A DNA stretch of 36,629 bases from Isotricha intestinalis. Taxonomy: Eukaryota; Ciliophora; Litostomatea; Vestibuliferida; Isotrichidae. The DNA is taken from assembly GCA_023807065.1 (NCBI GenBank), contig JAJJLU010000498.1, positions 1-36,629 of the forward strand, written 5' to 3'. Below, in pieces: positions 23,201-31,934 of the stretch. Position numbers and translations under genes: made by a program. The notes under the pieces were generated by a model, which ran no database searches, was not told the origin of the DNA, and was given only the letters and a program-made list of their open reading frames with translations. Within the stretch, counting starts at the first letter, position 1. Each line of letters opens with the position of its first letter.

Positions 23201-23879
23201 TACTTCATTTCCTATTATATGGTTTGGAATTTATGATAAGGAAGTATCATATGATTTATTAATGATAGATAATAGATATTATACTCAAGGAATTATAGGT
23301 AAATTATTTCATCCTTTTAGATTTTGGAAATGGGTTTTTTATGGAATATTACAAGCAATATTTGTTTTTATTTATTCTTTCTATGGTGATATTACTCCAA
23401 TGAAAAATGGTTTTTTACAAGATTTACCTTCTTCTGGTTCTATTGCCTATAGTAATATTGTTTTAATTGTTAATTTTAAAATTTTACAAACTACTTGTAC
23501 TCATAGTTTTATTAGTGCCTTTTTATTTTTGGGAAGTGTTTTATCTTATTATTTTATCCTATTTATTATGAGTTTATATTGGAAGTTCTTTAATTTTAAT
23601 AATTTTTATATGATGGCTTATTCTATTAATTTTTATTTTAGTACTTTTTGCTTTTTAATGATTTGCTTTACTATTGATGTTGGATTAGGAAAATTATTTA
23701 GAATTTATGGTTTAATTAGAGATCCACTTGAAATTAATTTAGATGATTTTGATAAGGATGTTAAGGAAAGAACTATTGAATTAATTAGAATGGAATTTCA
23801 AGAAATTAATGAAAAAAATAATCTTTATACTGGAAGTGCTTTTAATCAAAGTGAAAATAAAGAAGTTTTTAATGTTTGA
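20256..23879 (+). CDS. P4-type ATPase (phospholipid flippase)
   Basis: This 1207-residue P4-ATPase would use ATP to move phospholipids to the cytosolic leaflet. The actuator-domain loop is DGET at 202-205. The fourth membrane helix has the P4-type PISL core (VPISLLVTLEM). The phosphorylated aspartate is D441 in DKTGTLT. The nucleotide-binding domain shows SSSPDETA, YTSERKKMS and FSKGAD. TGDNMDTA near 747 and GDGANDV at 882-888 complete the hydrolysis site. Further P4 hallmarks are GVEGRQAMRASDYAI and six C-terminal membrane helices. Length is normal for the family. A clade-specific Asn/Glu-rich insertion of about 45 residues follows the phosphorylation site (about 470-515, YYNNNNDNLNENNYNNN). 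P4-ATPases usually need a CDC50-type partner, which is not in this window. All catalytic residues are intact. ATG at 20256, stop TGA, no introns. Confidence 0.95.
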   Translation: MSIKDIFNSNNNNKLKESLLNLTSNSESHNSSKIFSKSFEYNIEINFTKYKLNQNENNIETNRISTSKYTKLNAIPKILLEQFSKMANVYFLIIALLQMIKEISNADGKPVILLPLSVVVLINGIKDFYEDWKRKKSDDEENSKLTYIYNPLNKCFDKKQWKDIKLGDIIKIYDNEFFPCDCLIISTSENNGICYIETKSIDGETNLKFKKGNVKIITEFNKEGNNNNKLTDEDRLKRFDGCIIQCEKPNEFIYEFNGKFIFNLLNENPTFLDYENFLLRGCSLKQTKFIYAFVIYIGHESKIMKNSPVLKDKVSKVEKIMNHQILVVFIIQVFISLISSIIGIIQLRNINLSYLFGEKEKYNEQSFSFSNLITRCGTWIVLLNNIVPISLLVTLEMIKYIQGMFISWDIYMYDKETKTCPVIQTSTLNEELGQVKFIFSDKTGTLTKNYMEFKGMSIGGKIYGLDDEDKYLEINNDSLNENYYNNNNDNLNENNYNNNKEKKLELKDNYGVVTNFNFKSLEFERDFKSKESSNFSTINLFFLTLSICHSVITDQNSLPKIIYKSSSPDETAMVNCARYFGYIFSGRDIFNNLYLKDKNGNETQYKILNILEYTSERKKMSVIVECPDKKIRLFSKGADSVISELITENESLIEKTNNHLIKFAKKGLRTLMIAYREISNEEYLIFEREYQNALNNPSQRNTLLKKAYSFIERNYILLGATAIEDKLQDNVSEVLFSFIGAGIKIWVLTGDNMDTAKSIAYSCKLITHDFIILEFPEKSKLENITLKLKEFSKIFYENTIIKNNTKYEMDNIEIPNRKKYALIISQNELNKITSDKHLLDLFYSISIRCNSVLCCRVTPKQKSEMVKLIRNRQPNTTTLSIGDGANDVNMITSANIGIGIIGVEGRQAMRASDYAISQFKYLKRLLFVHGRESYRKNSFVVCYNFYKNFLFVLPHFWFGFLNYFSGNYLYDPWIYQFFNIIFTSFPIIWFGIYDKEVSYDLLMIDNRYYTQGIIGKLFHPFRFWKWVFYGILQAIFVFIYSFYGDITPMKNGFLQDLPSSGSIAYSNIVLIVNFKILQTTCTHSFISAFLFLGSVLSYYFILFIMSLYWKFFNFNNFYMMAYSINFYFSTFCFLMICFTIDVGLGKLFRIYGLIRDPLEINLDDFDKDVKERTIELIRMEFQEINEKNNLYTGSAFNQSENKEVFNV

Positions 23880-24018
23880 AATACTAATTTTTTTTATTTT
23901 TTTGGTATATATAGTTTTTAGAAAATTTTTTTTTTAAGTTATGTTTAGAGTTTTATATATTATTTTTGATATAATTTTAAAAAAAAGAAAGTAATTCTTA
24001 AAATAAATAAGATTTAAT

Positions 24019-25437
24019 TTAATCTAAATTCATATTAATTTTAATTTTTTCAATTTTCTCAGGATTCAATCCATTATATTCATCATCAAAATTAACATAC
24101 ATTAAAACTTGAGGAAATAACTTATTAAATTGTATAGTTTCATTTAATTTAATATATTTTTTAGGAGGAGGAGTTGTGCTAATAGTAAATTTATCATTAG
24201 AATTATTTAAATATTCTTTAATAAAATTATATAAATCTCCGATTTTTTCATTTAAACTAAAAGAAGCTTCTAAAATATTAGAATCAGGAAATTTAAATCT
24301 AATATCACTTTTAACATAAATAGGAGTATTCATTAAATTTTCATAATGCATTCTTGATTTTAAAGTAAATCTATTATTTTGATTTTCTTTAATTAAATCC
24401 ATTGCATTTTTATAAATTAATTTATCATCTTCTGAATTAGAAATCATATCTAAGTCATTAATTTCATTCATTTTAGCAATAATATTATTTAAACTATATT
24501 GAGAAGTAATTTCATAAGCTTTTGGATTTCTATCAACTTTAGTTTTATTAATAATATTATTCCTCCTATTTAATTCTTCATGATATAAATCTTCAAAATT
24601 TGCTTGTTTTGAAGTAAATTCTTTTAGTTTTTCTTCATTATTCCCTATTGAAGCAATTGAAGCTTGATAACGATTGAAATTACTTTCTGCTAATTTATTT
24701 GCTTTAATAAAACCATTTAATTCAGGAATTATTTGAAATAAAAAGTCACAATTACCTATTAAATACATATATTCATCTACTTCTTTAAAATGAAGATAAT
24801 TTAAAAATAATTTAATAGAAGGATAATTATATTTCATTAATAATTTTTTGATATTAATTCTACGATATTTTTCATCTGAAGGATTATGGTTTATATTATT
24901 AATTATTTGATAAATAAATTTAAATACATCTCTAGAAATATCTATATTATCTATATCAGTGAATATTTTAGCTAAATGCATTTGAATTGTTTCTGTATTA
25001 AATTCTTGATTTTCAGAAGTTGATATTGAAGATTTTATTGGTTTTTGAACTGGAATATATGGTTGTTGATTTATTGGTTGTTGTTTTATAGGTTGTTGAT
25101 TTATAGGTTGTTGATTTATGGGTTGTTGTAATGGTTGTTGTACAAAATTTTGATTTGGATTTTGAGTTTGAATATTTTGATTTTGAATATTTTGATTTTG
25201 AATGTTTTGATTTTGAGAACTTTGATTTAATGATGCTTGATATAATTCATTTAAAATGTAATATAAATTTAATGGTAAGTCAAATTTTGTCCATGTTTCT
25301 TCTGATAAATTCTTTATGTCTTTTAATTTGAAATAAAATTCCTTATTTAATTTTTTTATTATTGGGTCTATTACTTCATCATCCATATCATATTCTTTTT
25401 GAATATCTTTTAATATTTTTTTTAATGGAGCATCCAT
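24019..25437 (-). CDS. PUB- and UBX-domain p97/Cdc48 cofactor (UBXN6-like)
   Basis: This 472-residue protein has three parts. The N-terminal ~65 residues are helical and of uncertain type (LKDIKNLSEETWTKFDLPL, perhaps SAM-like). Residues ~70-135 are a Gln/Asn/Pro-rich linker made of short tandem repeats. Residues ~160-245 resemble a PUB domain (EKYRRINIKKLLMKYNYPS, then LFLNYLHFKEVDEYMYL). The C-terminal ~90 residues (from about 372) are a UBX-like ubiquitin fold (SDIRFKFPDSNILEASFSLN, later QFNKLFPQVLMYVNF). PUB and UBX domains both dock on the AAA-ATPase p97/Cdc48, so the protein probably recruits p97 to ubiquitylated clients, as UBXN6 does. The typical FPR turn of UBX domains is not obvious (TTPPPKK in its place). 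The gene is convergent with the P4-ATPase (139 bases between stops) and divergent from the kinase gene (151 bases between starts). Stop TAA. Confidence 0.8.
   Translation of the reverse strand: MDAPLKKILKDIQKEYDMDDEVIDPIIKKLNKEFYFKLKDIKNLSEETWTKFDLPLNLYYILNELYQASLNQSSQNQNIQNQNIQNQNIQTQNPNQNFVQQPLQQPINQQPINQQPIKQQPINQQPYIPVQKPIKSSISTSENQEFNTETIQMHLAKIFTDIDNIDISRDVFKFIYQIINNINHNPSDEKYRRINIKKLLMKYNYPSIKLFLNYLHFKEVDEYMYLIGNCDFLFQIIPELNGFIKANKLAESNFNRYQASIASIGNNEEKLKEFTSKQANFEDLYHEELNRRNNIINKTKVDRNPKAYEITSQYSLNNIIAKMNEINDLDMISNSEDDKLIYKNAMDLIKENQNNRFTLKSRMHYENLMNTPIYVKSDIRFKFPDSNILEASFSLNEKIGDLYNFIKEYLNNSNDKFTISTTPPPKKYIKLNETIQFNKLFPQVLMYVNFDDEYNGLNPEKIEKIKINMNLD
25061..25217 (-). repeat. Two 15-base tandem repeat blocks inside the UBX gene
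   Basis: From 25061 the plus strand shows about five copies of a 15-base unit (GGTTGTTGATTTATA and variants), encoding QQPIN/QQPIK repeats on the minus strand. From about 25168 a second 15-base unit (TGAATATTTTGATTT) recurs about three times, encoding QNQNI. Both are in-frame coding microsatellites in the linker and are likely length-polymorphic. Confidence 0.8.
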
Positions 25438-25588
25438 TAAATTTTAATAATATTTAAAATAAACAAAATAAAAGTATTTATTCTAATTATTATCAAATAA
25501 ATCTAAATAGAAAATAATAAAAAATTAAAATTACTTTATAAAAATTTAAATCAAAAATCAAATTATTATTTTTTAATAAATTTTTGTA
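25438..25588. promoter_or_regulatory. Short divergent promoter region
   Basis: Only 151 bases separate the UBX-domain gene (minus strand) and the kinase gene (plus strand), so both promoters must be compact or shared. The sequence is A/T-only over most of its length; I see no specific motif. Confidence 0.4.
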
Positions 25589-27745
25589 ATGGGAATATGT
25601 GGTTCTTCTTCACCAGATATAGCAATAGTTCCTAATAAATTTACATTAGATATAGATAATAATAATAATACAAATAAACAAAATCATCCTCATAATCCTA
25701 CTCATAGTGATATTTCAATAAAAGGAAAATCCACTGATGGTATAGGAAAAAATCATGATAATAATCAAGATACAAAACCAAATAAAAAATCAGAAAAAAT
25801 TGTTTTTAATAATAATAATCCTTCCAAAAAAAAGGAAAGTAATATCCAAAATAATGAAAATAAAATTGTTTATAACAATAACAACCATGATAATAAAAAT
25901 AATAATAAAAACAAACACAACAATACTAATAATAATATCATTATTATTAACAACACTAATGATAACAATAATAATACTAATAATAATAACAATGATAACA
26001 ATAACAATAATGATACTATTAATAATAATAAAAAGAATAAGAAAAAAACTTTAAAAGTAAAATACGAAGAAGGAAGAAAAAGAAGCGCAAGTAATTGTCA
26101 AATAAAAGAATTAAGTTTATTATCTCAAAATAACCACGAAAATGAAAATGAAAATTCTTCTCAAAATAAATTTAATGAAATAAAGAAAGTAATGTTCGAA
26201 GTATCTTCAAATCAAAAAAAAGAGAAAAATGAAAAAGAAAATGAGAAATTTCAAAGAAGAAAAAAGAAAACAAACACATTAGTAGAAAAAAGTAGATTAG
26301 AGAGTAAATTTCAAGAAGAAATGAAATTATGTGTTTTAAGTCAAACATTAATAGAAGAACAAAAAGGAGATCCAACCAAAAAATATAAAATATTAAAAAG
26401 ATTAGGAGATGGTAGTTATGGAACAGTTTATTCAGTTCAAAATAATCAAACTGGAATGTCAGCAGCAATGAAAAAAATAGAAAAAGTAAAAGAAAATGAA
26501 ATTGATGATTTAGAAATTAAAAATGAAATTGATATTCTTAAAAAATTAGATCATCCTAATATTGTTAAAATTTATGAATTTTATAATACTTTAACTGATT
26601 TTTATATTGTTACTGAATATTGTAAAAAAGGAGAATTATATGGATATATAAAGAATTTTTATTCAGAAAATCAATTAGCTGTATTATTTTATCAAGTTTT
26701 TTCAGGTTTAAGTTACTTACATGAAAATCATATATTACATAGAGATTTAAAATTAGAAAATATAATGATATCAGAAATTGAAAAAGATATTAAAACAAAA
26801 GAAGATTATTTCTGGATTAAAATAATAGATTTTGGAACAGCTAAGATTTTTAAAAAAAATAAAATTGAAAAAGCAGTTGTTGGAAGTTCATATTATATAG
26901 CTCCTGAAGTTTTAAAACAAAAATATAATGAAAAATGTGATTCTTGGTCAGTTGGAGTAATATTATATATGTTAATAGTAGGAAGAGCTCCTTTCGATGG
27001 TAAAAATGATGAAGAAATTATTGAAAGCATTAAAATAGGACAATATAATAATAAACATCCTAAATTACTTTCAAGAAGTAAAGAAGTTCAAAATTTGGTT
27101 TCTTCTTTATTAGAAAGAAAAATAAGTAAAAGATTATCTGCAAATGAAGCTTTAAATCATCCTTTTTTTACTAAATTTAATGGAAGAGCTCTTTTTTGTA
27201 ATTTTAATGAAAATGAAATACAATGTTATTTAGATAATTTACTTAATTATAAATTCCAAAGTAAATTCCAACAATTAGTTCTTGCTTTTGTTGTACATAA
27301 TATTCCTCATTCTAATGAAACCAAAATAATATTAAAATTATTTAGATATTTTAATAAAAAAGGTAATTGTAAATTAACTAAAGAAGAATTAACAAGTGGA
27401 TTATATAAATTTAGAGAAAAAAATATCGTTGATAATGCAATCGACGATATTTTTTTAATGTTAGATGGTGATAATAATGGTTATATTGAATATGAAGAAT
27501 TTTTAAGAGCTTGTATTGATAAAAGTAATGCTTTAAATAATGAGAATTTAAAATATGCTTTTAAATTCCTTGATAAAGATAATTCAGGAACTTTATCTGT
27601 TGATAAAATAATGAAAGCTTTTGTTAAAAAAGGCAATGATACTTTAAAAGATATTTTCAGACAAAGTATCGAAGAAGTTGATAAAGATCATGATGGAATT
27701 ATTAATTTTAATGATTTTAGAGAACTTATGAAAAGAGTTCAGTAA
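25589..27745 (+). CDS. Calcium-dependent protein kinase (CDPK family)
   Basis: This 718-residue Ser/Thr kinase has C-terminal EF-hands. The N-terminus MGICGSS fits N-myristoylation of Gly2 with a palmitoylatable Cys4, suggesting membrane anchoring. Residues ~20-250 are low-complexity, dominated by Asn. The kinase domain spans about 266-527: glycine loop GDGSYG at 273-278, probable catalytic Lys295 (AMKKI), HRDLKLEN at 384-391, DFG at 414-416 and APE at 438-440. After a junction region come four EF-hands. The first (from 589, NKKGNC) lacks calcium ligands. The second (626-637, DGDNNGYIEYEE) is canonical. The third (662-673) ends in Lys instead of Glu. The fourth (698-709) ends in Asp. By family knowledge, calcium binding to the EF-hands releases autoinhibition. 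ATG at 25589, stop TAA, no introns. It is convergent with the MADS-box gene. Confidence 0.95.
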   Translation: MGICGSSSPDIAIVPNKFTLDIDNNNNTNKQNHPHNPTHSDISIKGKSTDGIGKNHDNNQDTKPNKKSEKIVFNNNNPSKKKESNIQNNENKIVYNNNNHDNKNNNKNKHNNTNNNIIIINNTNDNNNNTNNNNNDNNNNNDTINNNKKNKKKTLKVKYEEGRKRSASNCQIKELSLLSQNNHENENENSSQNKFNEIKKVMFEVSSNQKKEKNEKENEKFQRRKKKTNTLVEKSRLESKFQEEMKLCVLSQTLIEEQKGDPTKKYKILKRLGDGSYGTVYSVQNNQTGMSAAMKKIEKVKENEIDDLEIKNEIDILKKLDHPNIVKIYEFYNTLTDFYIVTEYCKKGELYGYIKNFYSENQLAVLFYQVFSGLSYLHENHILHRDLKLENIMISEIEKDIKTKEDYFWIKIIDFGTAKIFKKNKIEKAVVGSSYYIAPEVLKQKYNEKCDSWSVGVILYMLIVGRAPFDGKNDEEIIESIKIGQYNNKHPKLLSRSKEVQNLVSSLLERKISKRLSANEALNHPFFTKFNGRALFCNFNENEIQCYLDNLLNYKFQSKFQQLVLAFVVHNIPHSNETKIILKLFRYFNKKGNCKLTKEELTSGLYKFREKNIVDNAIDDIFLMLDGDNNGYIEYEEFLRACIDKSNALNNENLKYAFKFLDKDNSGTLSVDKIMKAFVKKGNDTLKDIFRQSIEEVDKDHDGIINFNDFRELMKRVQ
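25900..26040 (+). repeat. Asn-codon (AAT/AAC) low-complexity tract
   Basis: A run of AAT, AAC and ACT/GAT codons gives an almost continuous polyasparagine segment (about residues 104-148) in the kinase N-terminus. Similar AAT runs occur in the TmcB-like gene (about 14680-14712) and throughout the RCC1-type gene. They are coding microsatellites typical of very AT-rich protist genomes. Confidence 0.75.
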
Positions 27746-28153
27746 AAAATCTTTTTATTTTGTAAATCTAGGTTTTTTATAATTAAACTTAAATAAAAAA
27801 AGAATAAAAATAAACAAAAATTATACAAAATATATAAAAAACTGTTAAAAAAATAAAAATCAATATATAAAAAACTAATTTAGAAAGACTAAGGAATTTA
27901 CTTTCATTATGATTCATTTATTATTTTCATTTTTTTTTAATTTTTTTTAATATAAATTTATATTTATATAAGATTAAATATTAATTTTTTCAAATGTTTT
28001 ATAAGTTATGGTTTTAAATAATATCTTTTTTAATATATAAAGTTTATCATATTTTTTATATGTAATTTAAAATTCAACATTTTTTATCTGATAATCAAAT
28101 TATTTACATTTATACATTAATTTAAAATTTATAGAATAAATCAAAGTAAATGA
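27746..28153. other. Convergent intergenic region
   Basis: These 408 bases lie between the stop codons of the kinase gene (plus) and the MADS-box gene (minus). The sequence is AT-rich with poly-T and poly-A tracts that could serve as 3' ends for both transcripts. No gene or structured element was seen. Confidence 0.5.
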
Positions 28154-28792
28154 TTATTTTTTTTCTTCATTTATATTTTTTTTATTTTCGTTTTTTACTT
28201 TTATCTTATTTTGATTAAAATTAATATTTTCATTTTCAATATCAAACAAATTCTCATCAATTCCGAAAATACTTTCTAACTCATTTTTTTTTGGAATAAT
28301 ATTAAAAACACTTGAGTCTAATGAATTAATAAATTTTGGAATTTCGAATTTATTTTTAAAATTTAAATTTTTTTCTTGAAAATTTTCATTCAATAAAAAC
28401 ATATCTTTAGGAATTTCTTTTGCTTTTACAAATTTATTTAGATCATCAGAATCAAATTTATTAATAAAAGATTCAATTTCTTTTTCTTTCCCAAATATTT
28501 TATTATAATCTTTTAAAGTATAAGTTTCTTTTACTATTTTGTTATTTATATTTATAATATTTTTCTTAATAAAATCTTCAATTGAATTTTGCGAACATGT
28601 GATACTTAATCTACCTTTTTTATCTATTATCACAAGGAAAATATCTACTTCACATAATAATGATAATTCCATTGCTTTTTTTATTAAACCTTTTTTCCTT
28701 TTATAATAAGTTATTTGACTAGCTGTTTTATTTTCTATTTTTGATATTTGTATTTTCTTTTTTCCTAAGCCGCTTTTTTTTTGAGATTCCAC
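28154..28792 (-). CDS. MADS-box transcription factor, no ATG start visible
   Basis: This 212-residue protein has an N-terminal SRF/MEF2-type MADS domain at about residues 10-68: GKKKIQISKIENKTASQ, ITYYKRKKGLIKKAMELSLL and CEVDIFLVIIDKKGR. It matches the family pattern of a basic helix, the KR-x-GL-x-KKA-x-ELS-x-LC core and a beta-hairpin, so it should dimerise and bind AT-rich CArG-like DNA. The remaining ~140 residues are Lys/Asn/Glu-rich without a recognised domain. The frame contains no ATG before Met41, which lies inside the MADS core. The first usable codon is a GTG at 28792 in an A-rich leader like those of neighbouring ATG starts. There is no ATG in any frame for at least 200 bases upstream. 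The start is therefore either GTG, a distant upstream exon, or a single-base error or variant. Stop TAA. Confidence 0.75.
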   Translation of the reverse strand: MESQKKSGLGKKKIQISKIENKTASQITYYKRKKGLIKKAMELSLLCEVDIFLVIIDKKGRLSITCSQNSIEDFIKKNIININNKIVKETYTLKDYNKIFGKEKEIESFINKFDSDDLNKFVKAKEIPKDMFLLNENFQEKNLNFKNKFEIPKFINSLDSSVFNIIPKKNELESIFGIDENLFDIENENINFNQNKIKVKNENKKNINEEKK

Positions 28793-30932
28793 TTTTATTT
28801 TATGAAATTTTATTTTTATTTTCTTTAATTAGATTATATATATATATTTCTTTCAATTAATTCTGAATTAACCTTATAAAAATCTTAAAATAAATGATTT
28901 TTTTAGAATAAATTCTCAAAATTTGAAATTATAATTTTATTAATTTAATTTATTTAATAATTAGAAAATTTTATTTCTTTATGTTATATTTTTCAATATA
29001 ATATCATTTTAAATTTTTAACATATTATATCATATTTTTATATTCCATATTTAGATTTATTAAAAAAAAATAATTATAAATATAATTAAAAAAAAAGAAA
29101 TCAGTAATGTAATAATATTTTAAGAAATTAAATCCTAAATTATCTTCAATATTTTTTTATTTTATTGATGATTTTATTATTTTTTTTAATAATTATATGT
29201 TTATGACACTTTTTTTTAAAAAAAGAACAAATTTTATTTCTCTATTTTTTTGAATTTTATTTTTACAATACAAAAATAAAAATAATCTGAGAAAAATATT
29301 AATGTTCCATATATTGTAATAAAAAATGTATAATGTCATTAATTGGAATTTTCATAATTAAATATAAAAATAAAAAATAATTTATTTCTTAAATAAACTT
29401 ATTCACTTCATTTCCTTAAAAATAAAATCAAAAAAAAGATTTAATCATTAATATTGAAAGTATTCCTTGTTAAATATTAAATTTTTTAAATTTTAGAAAA
29501 ATATAATATTTTTATATCAAAAACAATTTCATAAGCATAATTAGAAAATATCAAATTAAAGAATTAGAAAATTAAAGATAAATCTAAATAAGGCAATATT
29601 AATAAATAATAATGTTTTATTTTTTTGAGTTGATTGATGAATATTTTTTAAAAACTTTACATTAAATAATTTTATTTATTTTTTACATAAAATTCATATC
29701 TCATTTTATTTGTATGTTTCAATTTATCTTTTTTTATATTGAATTTTTAATATTTAATTATTATAATAATTAAAATGCAAATTAATTTTTTTAATTAAAG
29801 TTAGAAAAAGTTCTTTCATTGAATAATATTGTTTTGATTGATTCTTTTTTATTTTCAGAATAAACCAAATCACTTTTCTTTGGTTTTTTAATATTTAATA
29901 ATTAAATAATTTATTATAAATGTGTTAAGAAAAAATTTTTCCTTGGATCATATTATTTACCTTTTTTCCCATATTAATAGGAAAAACTTTTTATTATTAA
30001 TTCAAATGTTCCATTTAATTTTTCTAATGATTTTCTGATTAAAATTTTTCAATTAAATCATTTTTGAATTTAATATTAATAATGATTTTTTTTTTTAGAA
30101 TATGATTTTGTGAATTTGAAGATTTTATTATAAAAAAATGGTAAAAATAATATTCTTAAAAACTTCACTTCATTATTATAATTACCACTTTTATTAAAAT
30201 AAAATAAAAAATAACTTAATTATTACAATAATCAACAGTACAAGAAAAAACAAAATAATCATTATTTTTAAAACAATTATATTCTTTTTCAATAAATGAC
30301 TTTTGATGAAAAGTAAATCAAGTTCAATATAAATAATATTAATAATTAAATTATTTATATATATTCTTTTAGTCTAAATATATGATAGTCAGTTTCTTTT
30401 ATCAAAGATTGATTATCATATAAAGAAAGATTTTCATTACATATTATGCAAGTATAATTGGATTTTGAATATTATTTTAAATTAATTTTTTTGAAAGGTA
30501 TTTTATACTTTATTTGTTTTTTTTTATTATTTTTTAGTACATTATCATAAAGAATAAAAGAATATATTTATAGTTTTACAAAGAAAAATGACATTATTAT
30601 TGTTATAATATATATGAATAATCAAATAATTAAATCTCAACCTATTTATTTAAAATAATTATTAATGATTATTTCGTTGTTTATTTTATTTTGAAAAAAT
30701 ATTTTTTGTTTTTCACAGATTATTGATTCTTAAAATAATATTTCTTTTATTCAAAAAAAATAATTTTTTTTCTATTTTAACAAGATTTAATTAAAAAAAA
30801 TCTTTAAATCACAATTTCTAAATTAAATAAAAAGAATTTTTCATATTAAAAATACCTTATACAATAAAAATATATATATAAAAATCCCACAAAATACAAA
30901 TCTTAAAAACTCTAAATAATAAAAACACAAAA
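28793..30932. other. 2.1-kb gene-poor region with minus-strand coding-like remnants
   Basis: No intact gene is seen. Several minus-strand stretches look coding in composition. They are 30358-30471 (38 codons with TCIICNENLS and KETDYHIFRLKEY), 30219-30323 (35 codons with EKEYNCFKNNDYFVFSC), 29977-30048 (24 codons, RKSLEKLNGTFELII) and about 29799-29900 (34 codons, KKPKKSDLVYSENKKE). They are separated by stops and frame changes, so if real they are remnants of one decayed Cys-containing gene. Some such stretches are expected by chance in this much AT-rich DNA. The 300 bases before the phosphatase end look like plain A/T. Confidence 0.35.
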
Positions 30933-31484
30933 TTAATTTCCTTTTAAAATTGTATGATTCATATGAAGATTTCTTAATTGTAAAAAAAACCCAAAATTAA
31001 TATCAATACAATTTCTTTTTTGTTTAACAAAATTAATAGCAGTATCAGAATCCATATTAAATTTCCACATTAAATAAGCAGAAACTAAAGTAGGAGCTCT
31101 TGAAATTCCTTCAAAACAATGAATTAAAATTTTATTATTTTTATCAAAAGAAATTTCATTAAGAAAAGTAATAAATTTAATAATAGAATCCATAATATTA
31201 ATATTACCATCATCTCTTAATTCAATATTATAATATTTAAAGTCTTTATAATATAAAGGATAAAAAGTTTTACTTCCACTTGCACAGTTAATTATATGTG
31301 TAAAATTATTTGAGATTAAAAATGAATAATCTAATGTTACTTTGTAACTGCTAATAAATATATTTTCAATTATATGAGAACAATCTATTGTTGAATTATT
31401 ATATTCATTATTAGATTGTTTTTTTTCTTCATTTGATTTTGGAATTGATACTTTTAAACATAGTTTCTTCTTTAAACTTTTCAT
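30933..31484 (-). CDS. Atypical dual-specificity protein phosphatase
   Basis: The phosphatase is 183 residues from the first in-frame ATG at 31484; the frame extends 16 codons further to a GTG, but no ATG lies there. The active-site loop is HCFEGISRAP, with catalytic Cys123 and Arg129 in the C-x5-R signature. The likely general acid is in LRDDGNINI (Asp91 or Asp92). The upstream strand IIENIFISSYKVTLD and the THIINCASG turn match the start of DUSP domains. It should remove phosphate from Tyr and Ser/Thr of target proteins; no targeting or docking domain is present, and the N-terminal ~35 residues are basic. Length is typical of small atypical DUSPs. Catalytic residues are intact. Stop TAA. 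Confidence 0.9.
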   Translation of the reverse strand: MKSLKKKLCLKVSIPKSNEEKKQSNNEYNNSTIDCSHIIENIFISSYKVTLDYSFLISNNFTHIINCASGSKTFYPLYYKDFKYYNIELRDDGNINIMDSIIKFITFLNEISFDKNNKILIHCFEGISRAPTLVSAYLMWKFNMDSDTAINFVKQKRNCIDINFGFFLQLRNLHMNHTILKGN

Positions 31485-31934
31485 TTTTTGAGTTTTTAAT
31501 TTTATTTTTTTGACTTTTTTTATATTATTCACTTTAATTTTTTTTTAAGATGTTTTATACTATTTTTAACTAATTTTTTGGATTCTTTATATTTTTTATT
31601 ATTTTCAAGGATTATTCTTTAAGGATTAATTGTTTAATTTTTAATTATAAAAATCTTTATACTATTATTAGCAGAATTTATTTAATTATTTTTTTTTAAA
31701 AACTTAATAAAACCAATTTTTGCTTTTTTATAAAGTGAATTATGAATAAATATCAATTAAATGATCTTTTAAAATTATTATATCTTTTATTTGAAAACAA
31801 TTGAAATAATTTTCAAATTTTTTTTTAATGATTTTAACCATTTACATTCATATTTTTATATTTATATTTAATTTTCTTAAAATAATATTATATTATTTAT
31901 ATAAAATTATTTCAAACAATTTCATAACTCTAAT
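31485..31934. other. Intergenic region
   Basis: These 450 AT-rich bases lie between the phosphatase start and the end of the next minus-strand gene. Poly-T and poly-A tracts are common. No open frame with coding-like composition or structural element was seen. Confidence 0.5.

Noticed and set aside
30290..30760. 155 codons open on the minus strand if TAA and TAG are read as Gln
   Set aside because: About 14 TAA/TAG in 155 codons equals the random expectation at this base composition, and lack of TGA over that length is not rare. Only the short stop-free pieces are worth noting.
31530..31532. GTG start for the phosphatase
   Set aside because: An in-frame ATG 16 codons downstream (31484) leaves the whole catalytic domain intact and is the normal choice.
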